Below are positions 9,126-18,150 of a stretch of 64,000 nucleotides of DNA, piece after piece. Origin of the DNA: Desulforamulus profundi (GTDB lineage Bacteria; Bacillota_B; Desulfotomaculia; Desulfotomaculales; Desulfotomaculaceae); assembly GCF_002607855.1 (NCBI RefSeq), contig NZ_AWQQ01000067.1, positions 1-64,000 of the forward strand, read 5' to 3'. Under the pieces are notes generated by a model. It worked only from the letters and a program-made list of their open reading frames with translations. It searched no databases and was not told the DNA's origin. The stretch's first letter is position 1. The number at the start of each line of letters is the position of its first letter. The position numbers and the translations under genes were made by a program.

Positions 9126-9587
9126 TTAAAAATACTCCACCATTACTTGTTTGCCTTTTTTCTTAAGGAAATCAACCAGTTCCCTGGCAAACCGGCTCTT
9201 AACAATGGGTTTTGCCGGTAGGCTGAGGCTTCGCTGTGATTTATTGGCCGCCATGCCAATTAAAAAGGAAATGGACTCAGCTTCTGACAGGGCGGCGACC
9301 AGCAGGTTAGCATCCTCTTGACCCCCGGGCAGGGCTTCTAAATGCCCGTAATTTAAAAGGATGTCCAGCGTCTGACTTAAAATCAGTGTACCGTCAGTAA
9401 CCAACACCAGGCCTGTGACATCGGAGAGTGTTTGGGTATCAGGTAAAAAGCGGGAGACCATGTTGGCCGTACTGGAGCCGCAAATGATTTTTTTGCCTGG
9501 TTCGGCCAAAAACATGGACACCATTCTTTCATCGTCCTCGGGGTATTTTGCCGGTCCTATCAGTAAACACAGATGTTTTTTCATCAT
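9126..9587 (-). CDS. Stand-alone C-terminal domain of hydrogenase-linked SpoIIE-type phosphatase
   Basis: This 153-residue protein matches, from memory, the C-terminal part of the larger SpoIIE/PP2C-type proteins often found beside [FeFe]-hydrogenase genes in Clostridia. The shared features are an opening like LLIGPAKYPEDDERMV, then KKIICGSSTANMVSRFL, LVTDGTLILSQTLD and a close of KKKGKQVMVEYF. The phosphatase half itself is absent, and I see no trace of it upstream, where hydA ends 82 bp away behind a hairpin. So this is either a naturally separate domain or a truncated gene. The start is one of two adjacent ATGs, with only a weak ribosome site. Its position after hydA2 suggests it belongs to that operon. 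Confidence 0.6.
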   Translation of the reverse strand: MMKKHLCLLIGPAKYPEDDERMVSMFLAEPGKKIICGSSTANMVSRFLPDTQTLSDVTGLVLVTDGTLILSQTLDILLNYGHLEALPGGQEDANLLVAALSEAESISFLIGMAANKSQRSLSLPAKPIVKSRFARELVDFLKKKGKQVMVEYF

Positions 9588-9617
9588 TATTCATCACCAA
9601 ATGTATTTTAACATAAA

Positions 9618-9644
9618 AAGTAGGTGCTAACCACTGTTAGCACC
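9618..9644 (-). terminator. Hairpin between hydA copy 2 and the downstream gene
   Basis: GGTGCTAAC / GTTAGCACC is a perfect 9-bp stem with loop AGTG (9623-9644), followed on the minus strand by TACTTTTTATG. It may end most hydrogenase transcripts while letting some through to the SpoIIE-like domain gene. Confidence 0.75.
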
Positions 9645-9668
9645 CAGAAAGGATTATTTTTTGTGCGG

Positions 9669-11648
9669 TTACGAGCAAGTCCCGCAACTGCAGCCACAGT
9701 TCGCTTTGATGGCTTCCAATACATTCTCTGCTTTAACGTTTTGGATCTGGCCATTTACCTTAACGGAAACGCCGTTACCGCAGCTTTCAAGACAGAATAC
9801 ACCCTTTACCTTGACAGGTAATTCAAGAAGTTTTTCTACCACGGCCAGGGAGCCTTTCTTTAAGCAGCTTTCGCCCAGGCAAACGGTAATCTCGGGGCCG
9901 TCCCCGTCTTTAATAACGATTTCGTTGCCGGCAACACGCTTTTTGGGATAGTAGTGGGTATGGAGATCATGGTGTGTATCGTGGTTGCAGCAGCCGCCCC
10001 AGTATTTTTCAAAGATCTTATCCAGATCTTCGTTATCCTGGGCCTTGTGCAGAACCAGTTTGGAATCAATATTGTAAATTTCCTTGGCCCGGGCCTTGCG
10101 GTGCTCGCCGTCGTTCTGGTAAGGCTGTCCGCCGCCGCCGACGCAACCGCCTGGGCAAGCCATGACTTCCACGGCATGGACCGTCATTTCGCCGGATTGG
10201 ATTTTCTTAAGGAGTTCCTCGGTTGCGGCCAGACCGTTGACCACCGCCAGGGATAATTTATTGTCGCCCACATTGATGCTGGCGATCTTGGTGTCTTCCA
10301 TGCCTCTGGTAAATTCCACATCAATCCGTCCTTCGGCGTTGAGCAGCTTGCCTGCTACGTAACGGACCACGGACTCCATAACACCGCCGGTGGCGCCGAA
10401 GAGGACACCGGAACCGGTAGTCTGCTGCATGGGCTGATCAAACTCGGAGTTTTCCAGCGCATTAAAGAGAATGCCGGCTTCCCTGAACATACGGGCCGCT
10501 TCGACGGTTGTTAAAACCGCGTCCACATCATAGGAGCCTTCGGTCATAAATTCCGGCCGCTTGGCTTCGTATTTCTTGGCGGTGCAGGGCATGATGGAAA
10601 CCACATACATGTCCTGAGGCGCAATGCCTAATTCCTTGGCGTATTTTTTCTTCAATAGCGAACCAAACATCTGATGCGGGGAGCGGCAGGTGGATAAATT
10701 ATTCAGCAGTTCGGGATGAAACTCCTCGGCGTATTTTACCCAACCAGGGCAGCAGGAGGTAAAGAGGGGCAGGTTTTCGCCCTTCACCAGGCGGCCCAGG
10801 AACTCGTTGGACTCTTCGATAGTTGTCATATCTGCGGTAAATACGGTGTCAAATACCTTGTCAAAGCCTACTTTGCGCAGAGCGGCTACGAGTTTACCGG
10901 TAACATCAACGGAACCAAGGCCAAATTCTTCACCCAGGGCAGCCCGGGGTGCCGGAGCAATCTGGCAGACAACGGTCTTTTTGGGATCACGGATGGCTGC
11001 CCAAACTTCTTCAATGGCAGAAGAGTTGGAGGTCAGGGCGCCGCAGGGACAAACTGCGATGCACTGGCCGCAGTTGATGCAGGCGGATTCAGCCAGGGGC
11101 TGGTCCATGGCGGCTACGATTTCAGTACGGGAGCCGCGGTTTTTGAAGTCCCAAACGCCGATGCCCTGTTTTTCCTTACAGACCCGCACACAGAGGCCGC
11201 ACAGGATGCACTTGTTAGGATCGCGAACCACCGACAGGCTGGAAGTATCCAGCGGAGCCATGACGGTACGGCTGGGATAGCGCAGCCGCTTAATGCCGTA
11301 GTCGTTGGCGTATTTTTGCAGTTTGCAAGCGCCGCTGGAATCACAGGTGGTGCACTCGCGGTCGTGATTGGCCAGCAGCAGTTCCAGCACCATTTTGCGC
11401 ACCCTGTTAACCCGCTCGGAATTGGTGTACACCACCATACCGTCCGCAGGGGCGGTGGAGCAGGAGGCCTGCATGCCCATCCGTTCAATTTCCACCACGC
11501 ACAGGCGGCAGGCGCCGGCAATGGTCAGCTCCGGGTGATAACACAGGGTAGGGATATCAATACCGGCCTTGCGTGCCACAGCCAGAATATTTGTCTCATC
11601 GGTAAAATCTATGACTTGTCCGTTAATGGTTATTTTACCACTCATCAC
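9669..11648 (-). CDS. hydA: [FeFe]-hydrogenase catalytic subunit HydA, copy 2, with extra C-terminal [2Fe-2S] domain
   Basis: This is the catalytic subunit of a second trimeric hydrogenase, 659 residues. The N-terminal half has a [2Fe-2S] domain (LCYHPE ... GACRLCVVEI), a His-ligated cluster (HDRECTTC) and two [4Fe-4S] motifs (CILCGLC, CINCGQC). The H-cluster signatures are standard: TSCCPGW (Cys 299 and 300), MPCTAKKYE and EVMACPGGCVGGGGQP. After the catalytic domain comes a Cys/His-rich link (GGCCNHDTHHDLHTHYYP) and, from about residue 600, a thioredoxin-like [2Fe-2S] domain (CLGESCLKKG ... CLESCGNG). It ends in CGCSCGTCS. Copy 1 lacks this tail. Third gene of operon 2, 29 bp after hydB. 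Frame intact. Confidence 0.96.
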   Translation of the reverse strand: MMSGKITINGQVIDFTDETNILAVARKAGIDIPTLCYHPELTIAGACRLCVVEIERMGMQASCSTAPADGMVVYTNSERVNRVRKMVLELLLANHDRECTTCDSSGACKLQKYANDYGIKRLRYPSRTVMAPLDTSSLSVVRDPNKCILCGLCVRVCKEKQGIGVWDFKNRGSRTEIVAAMDQPLAESACINCGQCIAVCPCGALTSNSSAIEEVWAAIRDPKKTVVCQIAPAPRAALGEEFGLGSVDVTGKLVAALRKVGFDKVFDTVFTADMTTIEESNEFLGRLVKGENLPLFTSCCPGWVKYAEEFHPELLNNLSTCRSPHQMFGSLLKKKYAKELGIAPQDMYVVSIMPCTAKKYEAKRPEFMTEGSYDVDAVLTTVEAARMFREAGILFNALENSEFDQPMQQTTGSGVLFGATGGVMESVVRYVAGKLLNAEGRIDVEFTRGMEDTKIASINVGDNKLSLAVVNGLAATEELLKKIQSGEMTVHAVEVMACPGGCVGGGGQPYQNDGEHRKARAKEIYNIDSKLVLHKAQDNEDLDKIFEKYWGGCCNHDTHHDLHTHYYPKKRVAGNEIVIKDGDGPEITVCLGESCLKKGSLAVVEKLLELPVKVKGVFCLESCGNGVSVKVNGQIQNVKAENVLEAIKANCGCSCGTCS

Positions 11649-11677
11649 GTCACACCCTTTCTCTCAATATCCAAGTA

Positions 11678-13557
11678 CTACCTGATAACGATGGATCCGA
11701 ACTTGCATTTCTCCATGCAAGCGCCGCACTTGAGGCAAAGATCCACATTGATGACGTGGGGCTGCTTTTTGTCGCCGGTAATGGCGCCGGCGGGACATAC
11801 TCTGGCGCAAATGGTGCAGCCTTTGCATTTTTCCGGATCAATGTAGTATTCTTTTAAAGCCTGGCAGGCGCCGGCGGGACATTTTTTATCCCGAACGTGT
11901 GCGAGGTACTCGTCACGGAAGTAACGGAGAGTGGTAAGAACCGGGTTGGGAGCAGTTTTGCCAAGACCACAGAGGGAACCGTCCTTCACATTCTGGGCCA
12001 ATTCTTCCAGGAGCGCCAGGTCTGCTTCGGTACCTTTACCCTCGGTAATCTTGGTCAGCATGGCCAGCATTTGTTTGGTCCCCTCACGGCAGGGAACACA
12101 CTTGCCGCAGGACTCGTTCTGTACAAAGCCCATAAAGAACTTGGCGGTTTCAACCATACAGGTATCATCGCCCATGACCACCAGACCGCCGGAACCAATC
12201 ATGGCGCCGACCTTCATAAGCTCATCATAATCCAGGGGAAGATCCAGTTTTTCTTCGGTTAAGCAGCCGCCGGAGGGACCGCCGATTTGTACGGACTTAT
12301 ATTTCTTACCTTCTCTTAAGCCACCGCCGATGTCAAATACGATTTCCCGCAGGGTCATCCCCATGGGAACTTCCACCAGACCGGTATTTTGGATCTGACC
12401 GGCCAGGGCAAAGGTCTTTGTGCCGGCGCTGCCGGGAGTACCGAAGCCTCTGAACCAGGCGGCGCCGTTCATAATAATGGCAGGCAGGTTGGCCAGGGTT
12501 TCTACGTTATTGATGATAGTGGGACAAGCCCACAGACCCTTAACGGCAGGGAAGGGTGGACGGGGGCGGGGCATGCCGCGCTCGCCTTCAATGGAAGCGA
12601 TGAGGGCAGTTTCTTCACCGCATACGAAAGCGCCGGCGCCTTCCTTGATGTTTATCTTAAAGTTGAAGTCCGTGCCTAAAACGCCCTTGCCCAGCACACC
12701 CAGGCTTCTGCGTCGGCAATGGCCTTTCGCATGCGCTTAATGGCCAGCGGGTATTCAGCCCGGGCATAAATGTAACCTTCGTCGGCTCCGATGGCAAAGC
12801 CGGCAATCATCATGCCTTCCAGTACCGAGTGGGGGTTGCCCTCCATAACGGAACGGTCCATAAAAGCACCCGGGTCGCCTTCGTCACCGTTGCAGATGAT
12901 GTACTTTTTAGGACCGGGCTGTGCAGCGGCAAAGGACCACTTGCGACCGGTGGGGAAACCACCGCCGCCACGGCCACGCAGACCGGAATCTAAAACTTCT
13001 TTAATAACTTCATTAGGTTTCATGCCGGTTAAAATTTTGGCAATGGCCTGGTAACCGCCATGGGCAATGTAGTCATTGATATCATCGGGATCGATACGTC
13101 CGCAGTTTTTTAAGGTAACTCTCACTTGACGATTGTAGAAAGGAATTTCATCCTGGGTTTTAACCGTTTCACCGGTGGTGGGATCGCTATAGAGTAAACG
13201 TTCGACCACCCCGTTATTCACGATGGAGGTCTCAACGATTTCTGCACAATCATCTTCCTGAACTTTGCAGTAAAGTAAACCGGAAGGCTCAAAGCGAACC
13301 AGGGGACCCATCTGGCAGAAACCATGGCAGCCGCTGATGCTTACACCAATGCCCTCATGGCTGACTTCTTTAACAAGATCGACCTCGGCTAATAAGCCCT
13401 GTTCAGCAATAAGTTTTTTCAAGCTTTCATATACCTTTAATGACCCGTTGGCTACGCAGCCGGTACCGGCACAGACCAAGATGCGCATTTTTTGTTCGGC
13501 CAGTGCAGCCTTGGATTTTTGCTGCAGGTTTACTAAATCTTCACGTGACTTAAGCAT
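11678..13557 (-). CDS. hydB: NADH-binding NuoF-like subunit HydB, copy 2 (frameshifted)
   Basis: This flavoprotein is the electron hub of hydrogenase 2. The sequence is split at about 12704: the upstream frame ends in nonsense after KAIADAEA, and the downstream frame resumes with LGKGVLGTDFNF. One added C (GCCTGGG to GCCCTGGG) restores about 627 residues. Domains: thioredoxin-like [2Fe-2S] (CAGTGCVANGS, CHGFCQMGP), the FMN/NADH core with GLRGRGGGGFPTG, SLBB, and the [4Fe-4S] site ESCGKCVPCREGT. A C-terminal bacterial ferredoxin domain has two clusters (CKGCTICARVCP, CLKCGACMEKC). That last domain is what copy 1 lacks. It begins 13 bp after hydC. The frameshift is almost certainly a sequence error. 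Confidence 0.93.
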
Positions 13558-13570
13558 CTATGGTCCCCCC

Positions 13571-14062
13571 TTAGTTTTCACTGGCAGCGGGTGCCAATTT
13601 TCTGATTACTTCTAAGATACCGTCCGGAGTCATTTGACCGTGAACTTCTTCATCGGCTACAACAACCGGAGCCAAACCGCATGCCCCTAAGCAGGAGACG
13701 GTTTCTACGGTAAACATTAAATCGCCGGTGGTAGGATTGTCCGGTGTAACACATAATTCTTTACGAAGAGCCATCATGATCGGTTCGGAGCCCCGCACGT
13801 GGCAGGCGGTGCCGTCACAAACACGGATGACATATTTTCCTTTGGGAATAAGGGAAAACTGGGCATAGAAGGTAGCCACGCCTAATACGGTGGCAGGGGA
13901 AATACCCATTGCAGTGGCTATGTAGGTTAATACTTCTTTAGGAAGATACCCGTATTCTGCCTGAGTCTCCTGCAGAATGGCGATAAGGTGAGAAACCTTA
14001 CCCTCATGAGAATCAATAATTTGTTGTAGTTTTAAAAATTTTATATCTCTGTTCTCCATCAT
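13571..14062 (-). CDS. hydC: NuoE-like [2Fe-2S] subunit HydC, copy 2
   Basis: This is the small thioredoxin-fold [2Fe-2S] subunit, about 163 residues, first gene of operon 2. The cluster cysteines are in CDGTACHVRGS and CLGACGLAP; the N-terminal helical bundle includes LIAILQETQAEYGYLPKEVL. I choose the ATG at 14062 (MMENRDIKF), since AAAGGGGGG lies just before it; a longer in-frame start at 14098 would bury that ribosome site. Unlike copy 1 there is no N-terminal cysteine cluster. Frame intact. Confidence 0.92.
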   Translation of the reverse strand: MMENRDIKFLKLQQIIDSHEGKVSHLIAILQETQAEYGYLPKEVLTYIATAMGISPATVLGVATFYAQFSLIPKGKYVIRVCDGTACHVRGSEPIMMALRKELCVTPDNPTTGDLMFTVETVSCLGACGLAPVVVADEEVHGQMTPDGILEVIRKLAPAASEN

Positions 14063-14694
14063 AAACCCCCCTTTGGTGTTAGAAACCCACTTGAACACCT
14101 GCTAGAACCTAACTGCTTAACCCAGGTAAACTCCTATAAACCACCTCTTTTCTGGATAGTAAAAACCAGGATTTAGAAAGGAAAGTTTTAATTTTCTTTA
14201 ATTAACGTCACTATTTATGGTGAAAAATCTTACTTTCCCTAAATAGCAACAATTTAAAGTCTTGTCTTTATATTTAGACAATTAGTTGGACAGTAAGCCG
14301 GCTTCTCAGAAGAATTTATTATTTTAATACCTTTAGAAGAGACTTAAAAAACCAGCAATATCGAGGTATAATCTAGCTAGGTGCAAAAATGTTGCCTAAA
14401 TTTTTATTAAATGTCAAAGATTCTGAATATATTATAGGCTCGTAAATATTACCTTGTCAATTAAAGTTTCTGATTTCCTGCTAGAAACCGTTCATTAAAT
14501 TGAACAAATAGAAAAAATAGTATAACTTAATAAACTAGTAAAAATAGAGAAACAAGTCAGACAATAATGACAATTAATACAAGTAAAATAGCTTTCATTT
14601 GTGAAGTTTTTCTTCAATTTGTTTTGGTTTGCGCCCGGCGGGAAGATTATGATATGATGAAATTATCAATGGCCTAGGGGGGCTTGTCTATAGT
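14063..14694. promoter_or_regulatory. Divergent control region between hydrogenase operon 2 and nadE
   Basis: About 630 bp of AT-rich DNA without a gene. Seen here: a palindrome TTGTCT-TTATATTT-AGACAA near 14263-14282, and TTGTGAAGTTTTTCTTCAA at 14599-14617, which partly matches the Rex operator pattern (TTGTGAA-N4-TTCACAA). A possible nadE promoter has a TATGAT -10 box at 14648-14653 and TTGGTT about 18 bp upstream. These assignments are by eye only. Confidence 0.35.
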
Positions 14695-15420
14695 ATGAGG
14701 GACTTAGTAGACAAACTGACGCTGTGGATACAAGAGGAAGTACAAAAGGCGGGTGCCCAAGGTGCAGTTGTTGGATTAAGTGGCGGCATTGATTCTTCCT
14801 GTGTTGCTGCACTCTGCAAAAGAGCTTTCCCGGATGATGTTTTGGGTGTCATCATGCCCTGTTATAGTAACCCGCAAGATGCGCAGGATGCCAAATTAGT
14901 GGCAGAGACCTTGTCCGTTCCCTTTGAAGAAGTGGTCCTTAATGACCCCTTCGACTGGTTTGTTCACCGTTTTACCGGACAAGACTATGATTTGCACAGC
15001 TGTGATCTAGCCATTGCCAATATTAAACCCAGGTTAAGAATGATCACTCTGTATTACCTGGCGGCCAGGCATAATTATTTAGTGATCGGAACAGGCAACA
15101 GGGCCGAACTGGTGGTAGGTCACTATACCAAATATGGTGACGGAGGGGTGGATCTCCTGCCCATTGCCAATCTGGTAAAATGGCAGGTGAAGGAACTGGC
15201 CAGAGAACTGGGAATTCCCCAGCGGATCATTGATAAAGCACCCTCCGCCGGGTTATGGTTTGGTCACTGCGATGAGCAGGAAATGGGTGTTACTTATAAA
15301 GACCTGGACCATTATATTCTTACCGGAAAAGCTCCGGAGTCCGTTAAGAAAACCATTCAGACATTGGAAAGAAAAAGAGAACACAAGAAGCATATGCCGC
15401 CAATCCCACCAATTTTTTAA
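14695..15420 (+). CDS. nadE: NH3-dependent NAD(+) synthetase
   Basis: This enzyme amidates deamido-NAD to NAD with ATP and ammonia, the last step of NAD synthesis. The 241 residues are the short form without a glutaminase domain. The ATP-pyrophosphatase loop is GLSGGIDSSCVAALC (residues 26-40); GTGNRAELVVGHYTKYGDGGVD (near 138-160) carries the deamido-NAD and metal contacts, and the end includes KREHKKHMPP. A G-rich ribosome site (AGGGGGG) lies about 11 bases before the ATG. It is divergent from hydrogenase operon 2, an apt neighbour since both concern NAD. A terminator follows. Frame intact. Confidence 0.96.
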   Translation: MRDLVDKLTLWIQEEVQKAGAQGAVVGLSGGIDSSCVAALCKRAFPDDVLGVIMPCYSNPQDAQDAKLVAETLSVPFEEVVLNDPFDWFVHRFTGQDYDLHSCDLAIANIKPRLRMITLYYLAARHNYLVIGTGNRAELVVGHYTKYGDGGVDLLPIANLVKWQVKELARELGIPQRIIDKAPSAGLWFGHCDEQEMGVTYKDLDHYILTGKAPESVKKTIQTLERKREHKKHMPPIPPIF

Positions 15421-15439
15421 ATGAATCGTTTGTTTTGAT

Positions 15440-15488
15440 AAAAGCTGGGTACATCCAGAAGGGTCTGGTCATGTACCGGGCTTTTTTC
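15440..15488 (+). terminator. Terminator between nadE and yebC
   Basis: A long stem pairs AAAGCTGGGTACAT with ATGTACCGGGCTTT, with an inner CCAG/CTGG pairing, followed by TTTTTT. Confidence 0.88.
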
Positions 15489-15506
15489 AAGAAAGAGGGG
15501 TTTTTT

Positions 15507-16238
15507 GTGTCAGGACATTCCAAATGGTCAACCATTAAGCGTAAAAAGGCCAAAGTTGATGCCCAAAGGGGTAAAATCTTTACCAGATTATCGAAGGAGA
15601 TTATTATTGCCGCCAGAAACGGCGGCCCGGACACGGCCGGCAACATGCGCTTGAAGGCTGCTGTTGAAAAAGCCAGGGCAGCCAATATACCCAACGAAAA
15701 CATTCAGCGGGCTATCCAAAAGGGCGCTGGCGGCGGTGAAGGGAGTCATTTTGAGGAATTCAGTTACGAAGGTTACGGTCCGGGCGGTGTTGCCATTCTG
15801 CTTTATGTTGCCACAGACAATCGTAACCGTACTGCCGGAGAAGTTCGGCATATTCTTTCCAAACACGGCGGCAACCTTGGTGAAACCGGTTGTGTGAGCT
15901 GGATGTTTAAAGAGAAGGGTGTCATGATCTTTGACCGTTCAGAGGCCAAAATCAGTGAAGACGATTTAATGCTGGCAGCCATTGAAGCCGGTGCAGAGGA
16001 TGTGAAGGTGGAGGAAGACAGTTTTGAAATTACCACCGCACCGGAAGATTTTGAAAGCGTAAGATCCGCCCTGGCAGAACAGGGGATTCCCATCGCCGAT
16101 GCGGAAATTGCCATGGTCCCCCAGACCAACGTCAAGCTGCAGGGTGAAGAAGCAGAAAAGATGATTAAAATCATTGACCTGTTGGAAGACAATGACGATG
16201 TGCAAGCAGTGTATACCAATTTTGTAATGGAAGAATAA
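15507..16238 (+). CDS. yebC: YebC/PmpR-family DNA-binding or translation-associated protein
   Basis: This is a highly conserved bacterial protein, 243 residues from the GTG at 15507. It opens with MSGHSKWSTIKRKKAKVDA and continues with GKIFTRLSKEI, both family hallmarks. The family has been described as transcriptional regulators and more recently as helping ribosomes through difficult stretches; sequence alone does not settle which. The GTG follows AGAGGGG closely, and the longer upstream reading is spurious. It heads the yebC-bofC-ruvCAB cluster common in Clostridia. Frame intact; a terminator follows at once. Confidence 0.95.
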   Translation: MSGHSKWSTIKRKKAKVDAQRGKIFTRLSKEIIIAARNGGPDTAGNMRLKAAVEKARAANIPNENIQRAIQKGAGGGEGSHFEEFSYEGYGPGGVAILLYVATDNRNRTAGEVRHILSKHGGNLGETGCVSWMFKEKGVMIFDRSEAKISEDDLMLAAIEAGAEDVKVEEDSFEITTAPEDFESVRSALAEQGIPIADAEIAMVPQTNVKLQGEEAEKMIKIIDLLEDNDDVQAVYTNFVMEE

Positions 16239-16262
16239 GGCCGGGGTTGTCCCCGGCTTTTC
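16239..16262 (+). terminator. Terminator after yebC
   Basis: GCCGGGG / CCCCGGC is a perfect 7-bp stem with loop TTGT, followed by TTTT, directly after the stop. Confidence 0.9.
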
Positions 16263-16320
16263 CCTTGAGGTATAAGCCTGTAAAAAGTGGCAATACTAAC
16301 CAACTAAAGGAGTGGTTAGT

Positions 16321-16938
16321 ATGGTAAGCAGGTTGCTTTGGATCGGTCTGGGGGGATTTTTGGCTGTTCTGTTACTGGGTGTTGCCATAGTCGGCGGCAG
16401 GGTGACCGGCGACAGTGCCGGCGCCGGGGTGTCAATTTTGCAGGTCTTTGCCCAACAAATTCAGCCGGCACTGGTGCCGGATCTCGTCATAAGGGAAGAG
16501 AATATTTACCTTTGCGGGGACATTGAAGAGGTGGCCAGAAAAACCGTGGGTTCATTCGGCATCAAGACCGAAAAGGAACTGAAAGAAAAATATGCGGCCC
16601 TGGGTTTCTCGGTGGAAATCCGTAAAAATGAAATTTTGGCCCAGCGAAAGGTGAATGAATTTTGCAGTTACCACCGGTCCTTCAGGCATTTAGGCATTCA
16701 TGATAACAAACTTGCAATATACCAGGGACCCCTTGGCTATCATCAAAAACTGTTAAGGGTAGAGGAGCCCATTCCCCTGAACAGCCTGTCTGCCGCCTTT
16801 CAGGTAAAACTTCAACAGGCCATGGACTTCTACCACATGACGCCGGAAACCCAGGCCAAGCTTCGTTATGAACTGGAATTTTCCAATGAGGACGGACTCA
16901 ACGCCATCTTGGAAAATTTGGATGAGATGCAGGACTAA
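16321..16938 (+). CDS. bofC: BofC-like forespore protein
   Basis: This is a single-span protein of about 205 residues. An N-terminal membrane anchor (LLWIGLGGFLAVLLLGVAIVGG) is followed by an extracytoplasmic domain whose C-terminal part resembles BofC (HLGIHDNKLAIYQGPLGYHQ, then an acidic C-terminus). In Bacillus subtilis, BofC tunes the SpoIVB signal that activates sigma-K processing, and its gene lies beside ruvA; here the gene lies between yebC and ruvC, supporting the call. The ATG at 16321 is chosen because AAAGGAG lies a normal distance upstream. Frame intact. The identification rests on a short domain plus context. Confidence 0.65.
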   Translation: MVSRLLWIGLGGFLAVLLLGVAIVGGRVTGDSAGAGVSILQVFAQQIQPALVPDLVIREENIYLCGDIEEVARKTVGSFGIKTEKELKEKYAALGFSVEIRKNEILAQRKVNEFCSYHRSFRHLGIHDNKLAIYQGPLGYHQKLLRVEEPIPLNSLSAAFQVKLQQAMDFYHMTPETQAKLRYELEFSNEDGLNAILENLDEMQD

Positions 16939-17046
16939 GGACCAGGAAAAGCCGGGTTCTATTATTTTATAATGGATGAATTTATCGCCCAACAGAACAA
17001 AAGTTTGTAGTATAATATTGGTAGTCAGGTAAATATGGGGGTTAAT

Positions 17047-17537
17047 ATGATTGTTTTGGGAATCGACCGGGTACTGCCATTACCGGGTTTGGTTTGGTGG
17101 AATTCCTGGGAAACCATTATAAACCCATCGCTTACAGTTGTCTGAGGACCGGTACGGAGTTGTCGCTGGATTTACGATTGCAGAGACTTTACCAAGGTTT
17201 GCAGGAGATTATCGCCAAATACAAGCCTGATTTTATGGCTGTGGAAGAGTTGTTCTTTAACAAAAATGCCCGGACAGCCTTGGCAGTGGGTCATGCCAGG
17301 GGAATTGCCCTGCTGGCGGGAGCCAATGCCGGCGTTCCTGTGGCGGAATATACACCTTTACAAGTAAAGCAAGCGGTGACCGGGTACGGCAAAGCCGATA
17401 AACAACAGGTTCAGTTTATGGTAAAAACACTGCTTTCATTAAATGAGATTCCTAAACCCGATGATGTGGCAGATGCTCTGGCAATTGCCATTTGCCATGC
17501 TCACTGGAGTTCAGCGCCGGGAGGACTGACAAGATGA
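17047..17537 (+). CDS. ruvC: Holliday junction endonuclease RuvC (frameshifted)
   Basis: RuvC nicks Holliday junctions during recombination repair, acting with RuvAB. The true start is the ATG at 17047 (MIVLGID). The frame breaks after residue 7 and resumes as PGTAITGFGLVEFLG when one C is added at about 17067 (GACCGGG to GACCCGGG). The repaired length is about 163 residues, normal for RuvC. Catalytic acidic residues are visible in GID, VEELFFNKNARTALAVGHARG and DVADALAIAICHAH. The stop overlaps the ruvA start by four bases. Only the 3' 444 bases read as one open frame in the given sequence. Confidence 0.92.
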
Positions 17538-18136
17538 TTGCATATATTCATGGAAAGCTGGCTGCCGGTGGTACAGGCTGGGTGGTGATCGATGTTCAGG
17601 GTATCGGTTATCACATCCATGTTCCTTTAACCACCAAACTGCCGGGTATTGGGCAGGAAGTAAAACTTCACACCCATATGGCCGTCCGGGAAGACGGTAT
17701 TCAATTTTACGGTTTTTCCGGCGAGGAGCAGCGGGACTGCTTCCTGGCGCTGCTGGATGTGGCAGGGGTTGGCCCAAAGATGGCCCTGGCGGTGGTTTCC
17801 CACCTGCCCCCTGAAAATTTACGGTTGGTCATTGCCGGTGAGGACGTTAACCAACTGGTGAAAGTGCCGGGGGTGGGAAAAAAGACCGCCCAGCGCATTT
17901 TACTGGAACTGAAGGACAAACTGCCCGGACCGGTGGCCTTGTCCGGGGAGACGGCTGCTTCTGACGGGACCGTTCCCCAGGGCCAGGACGAGGATGCTGT
18001 TGTGGCGTTGTTGTCGCTGGGTTATTCCCAGAGCGAAGCCAGGGATGCTGTTCGAAAGGCGCAACATAAAACCCCGGCGGCAGATGTGCCCGCGCTGATT
18101 AAGGCAGCTCTTAAAGAACTGGCGCCAATTAAGTAG
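17534..18136 (+). CDS. ruvA: Holliday junction DNA-binding protein RuvA
   Basis: RuvA binds four-way junctions and loads RuvB for branch migration. The 200 residues from ATG 17534 are standard. It opens [13 protein letters not shown] (OB fold). Two helix-hairpin-helix motifs follow ([15 protein letters not shown] and [23 protein letters not shown], near 70-130), then a flexible link and a C-terminal domain that contacts RuvB ([19 protein letters not shown]). It overlaps ruvC by 4 bp (ATGA) and precedes ruvB by 14 bp: one operon. Intact. Confidence 0.97.
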   Translation: MIAYIHGKLAAGGTGWVVIDVQGIGYHIHVPLTTKLPGIGQEVKLHTHMAVREDGIQFYGFSGEEQRDCFLALLDVAGVGPKMALAVVSHLPPENLRLVIAGEDVNQLVKVPGVGKKTAQRILLELKDKLPGPVALSGETAASDGTVPQGQDEDAVVALLSLGYSQSEARDAVRKAQHKTPAADVPALIKAALKELAPIK

Positions 18137-18150
18137 CACGGGAGGTAACC

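Noticed and set aside
10716..11846. 376-residue plus-strand ORF
   Set aside because: It is the shadow of hydA copy 2 on the other strand.
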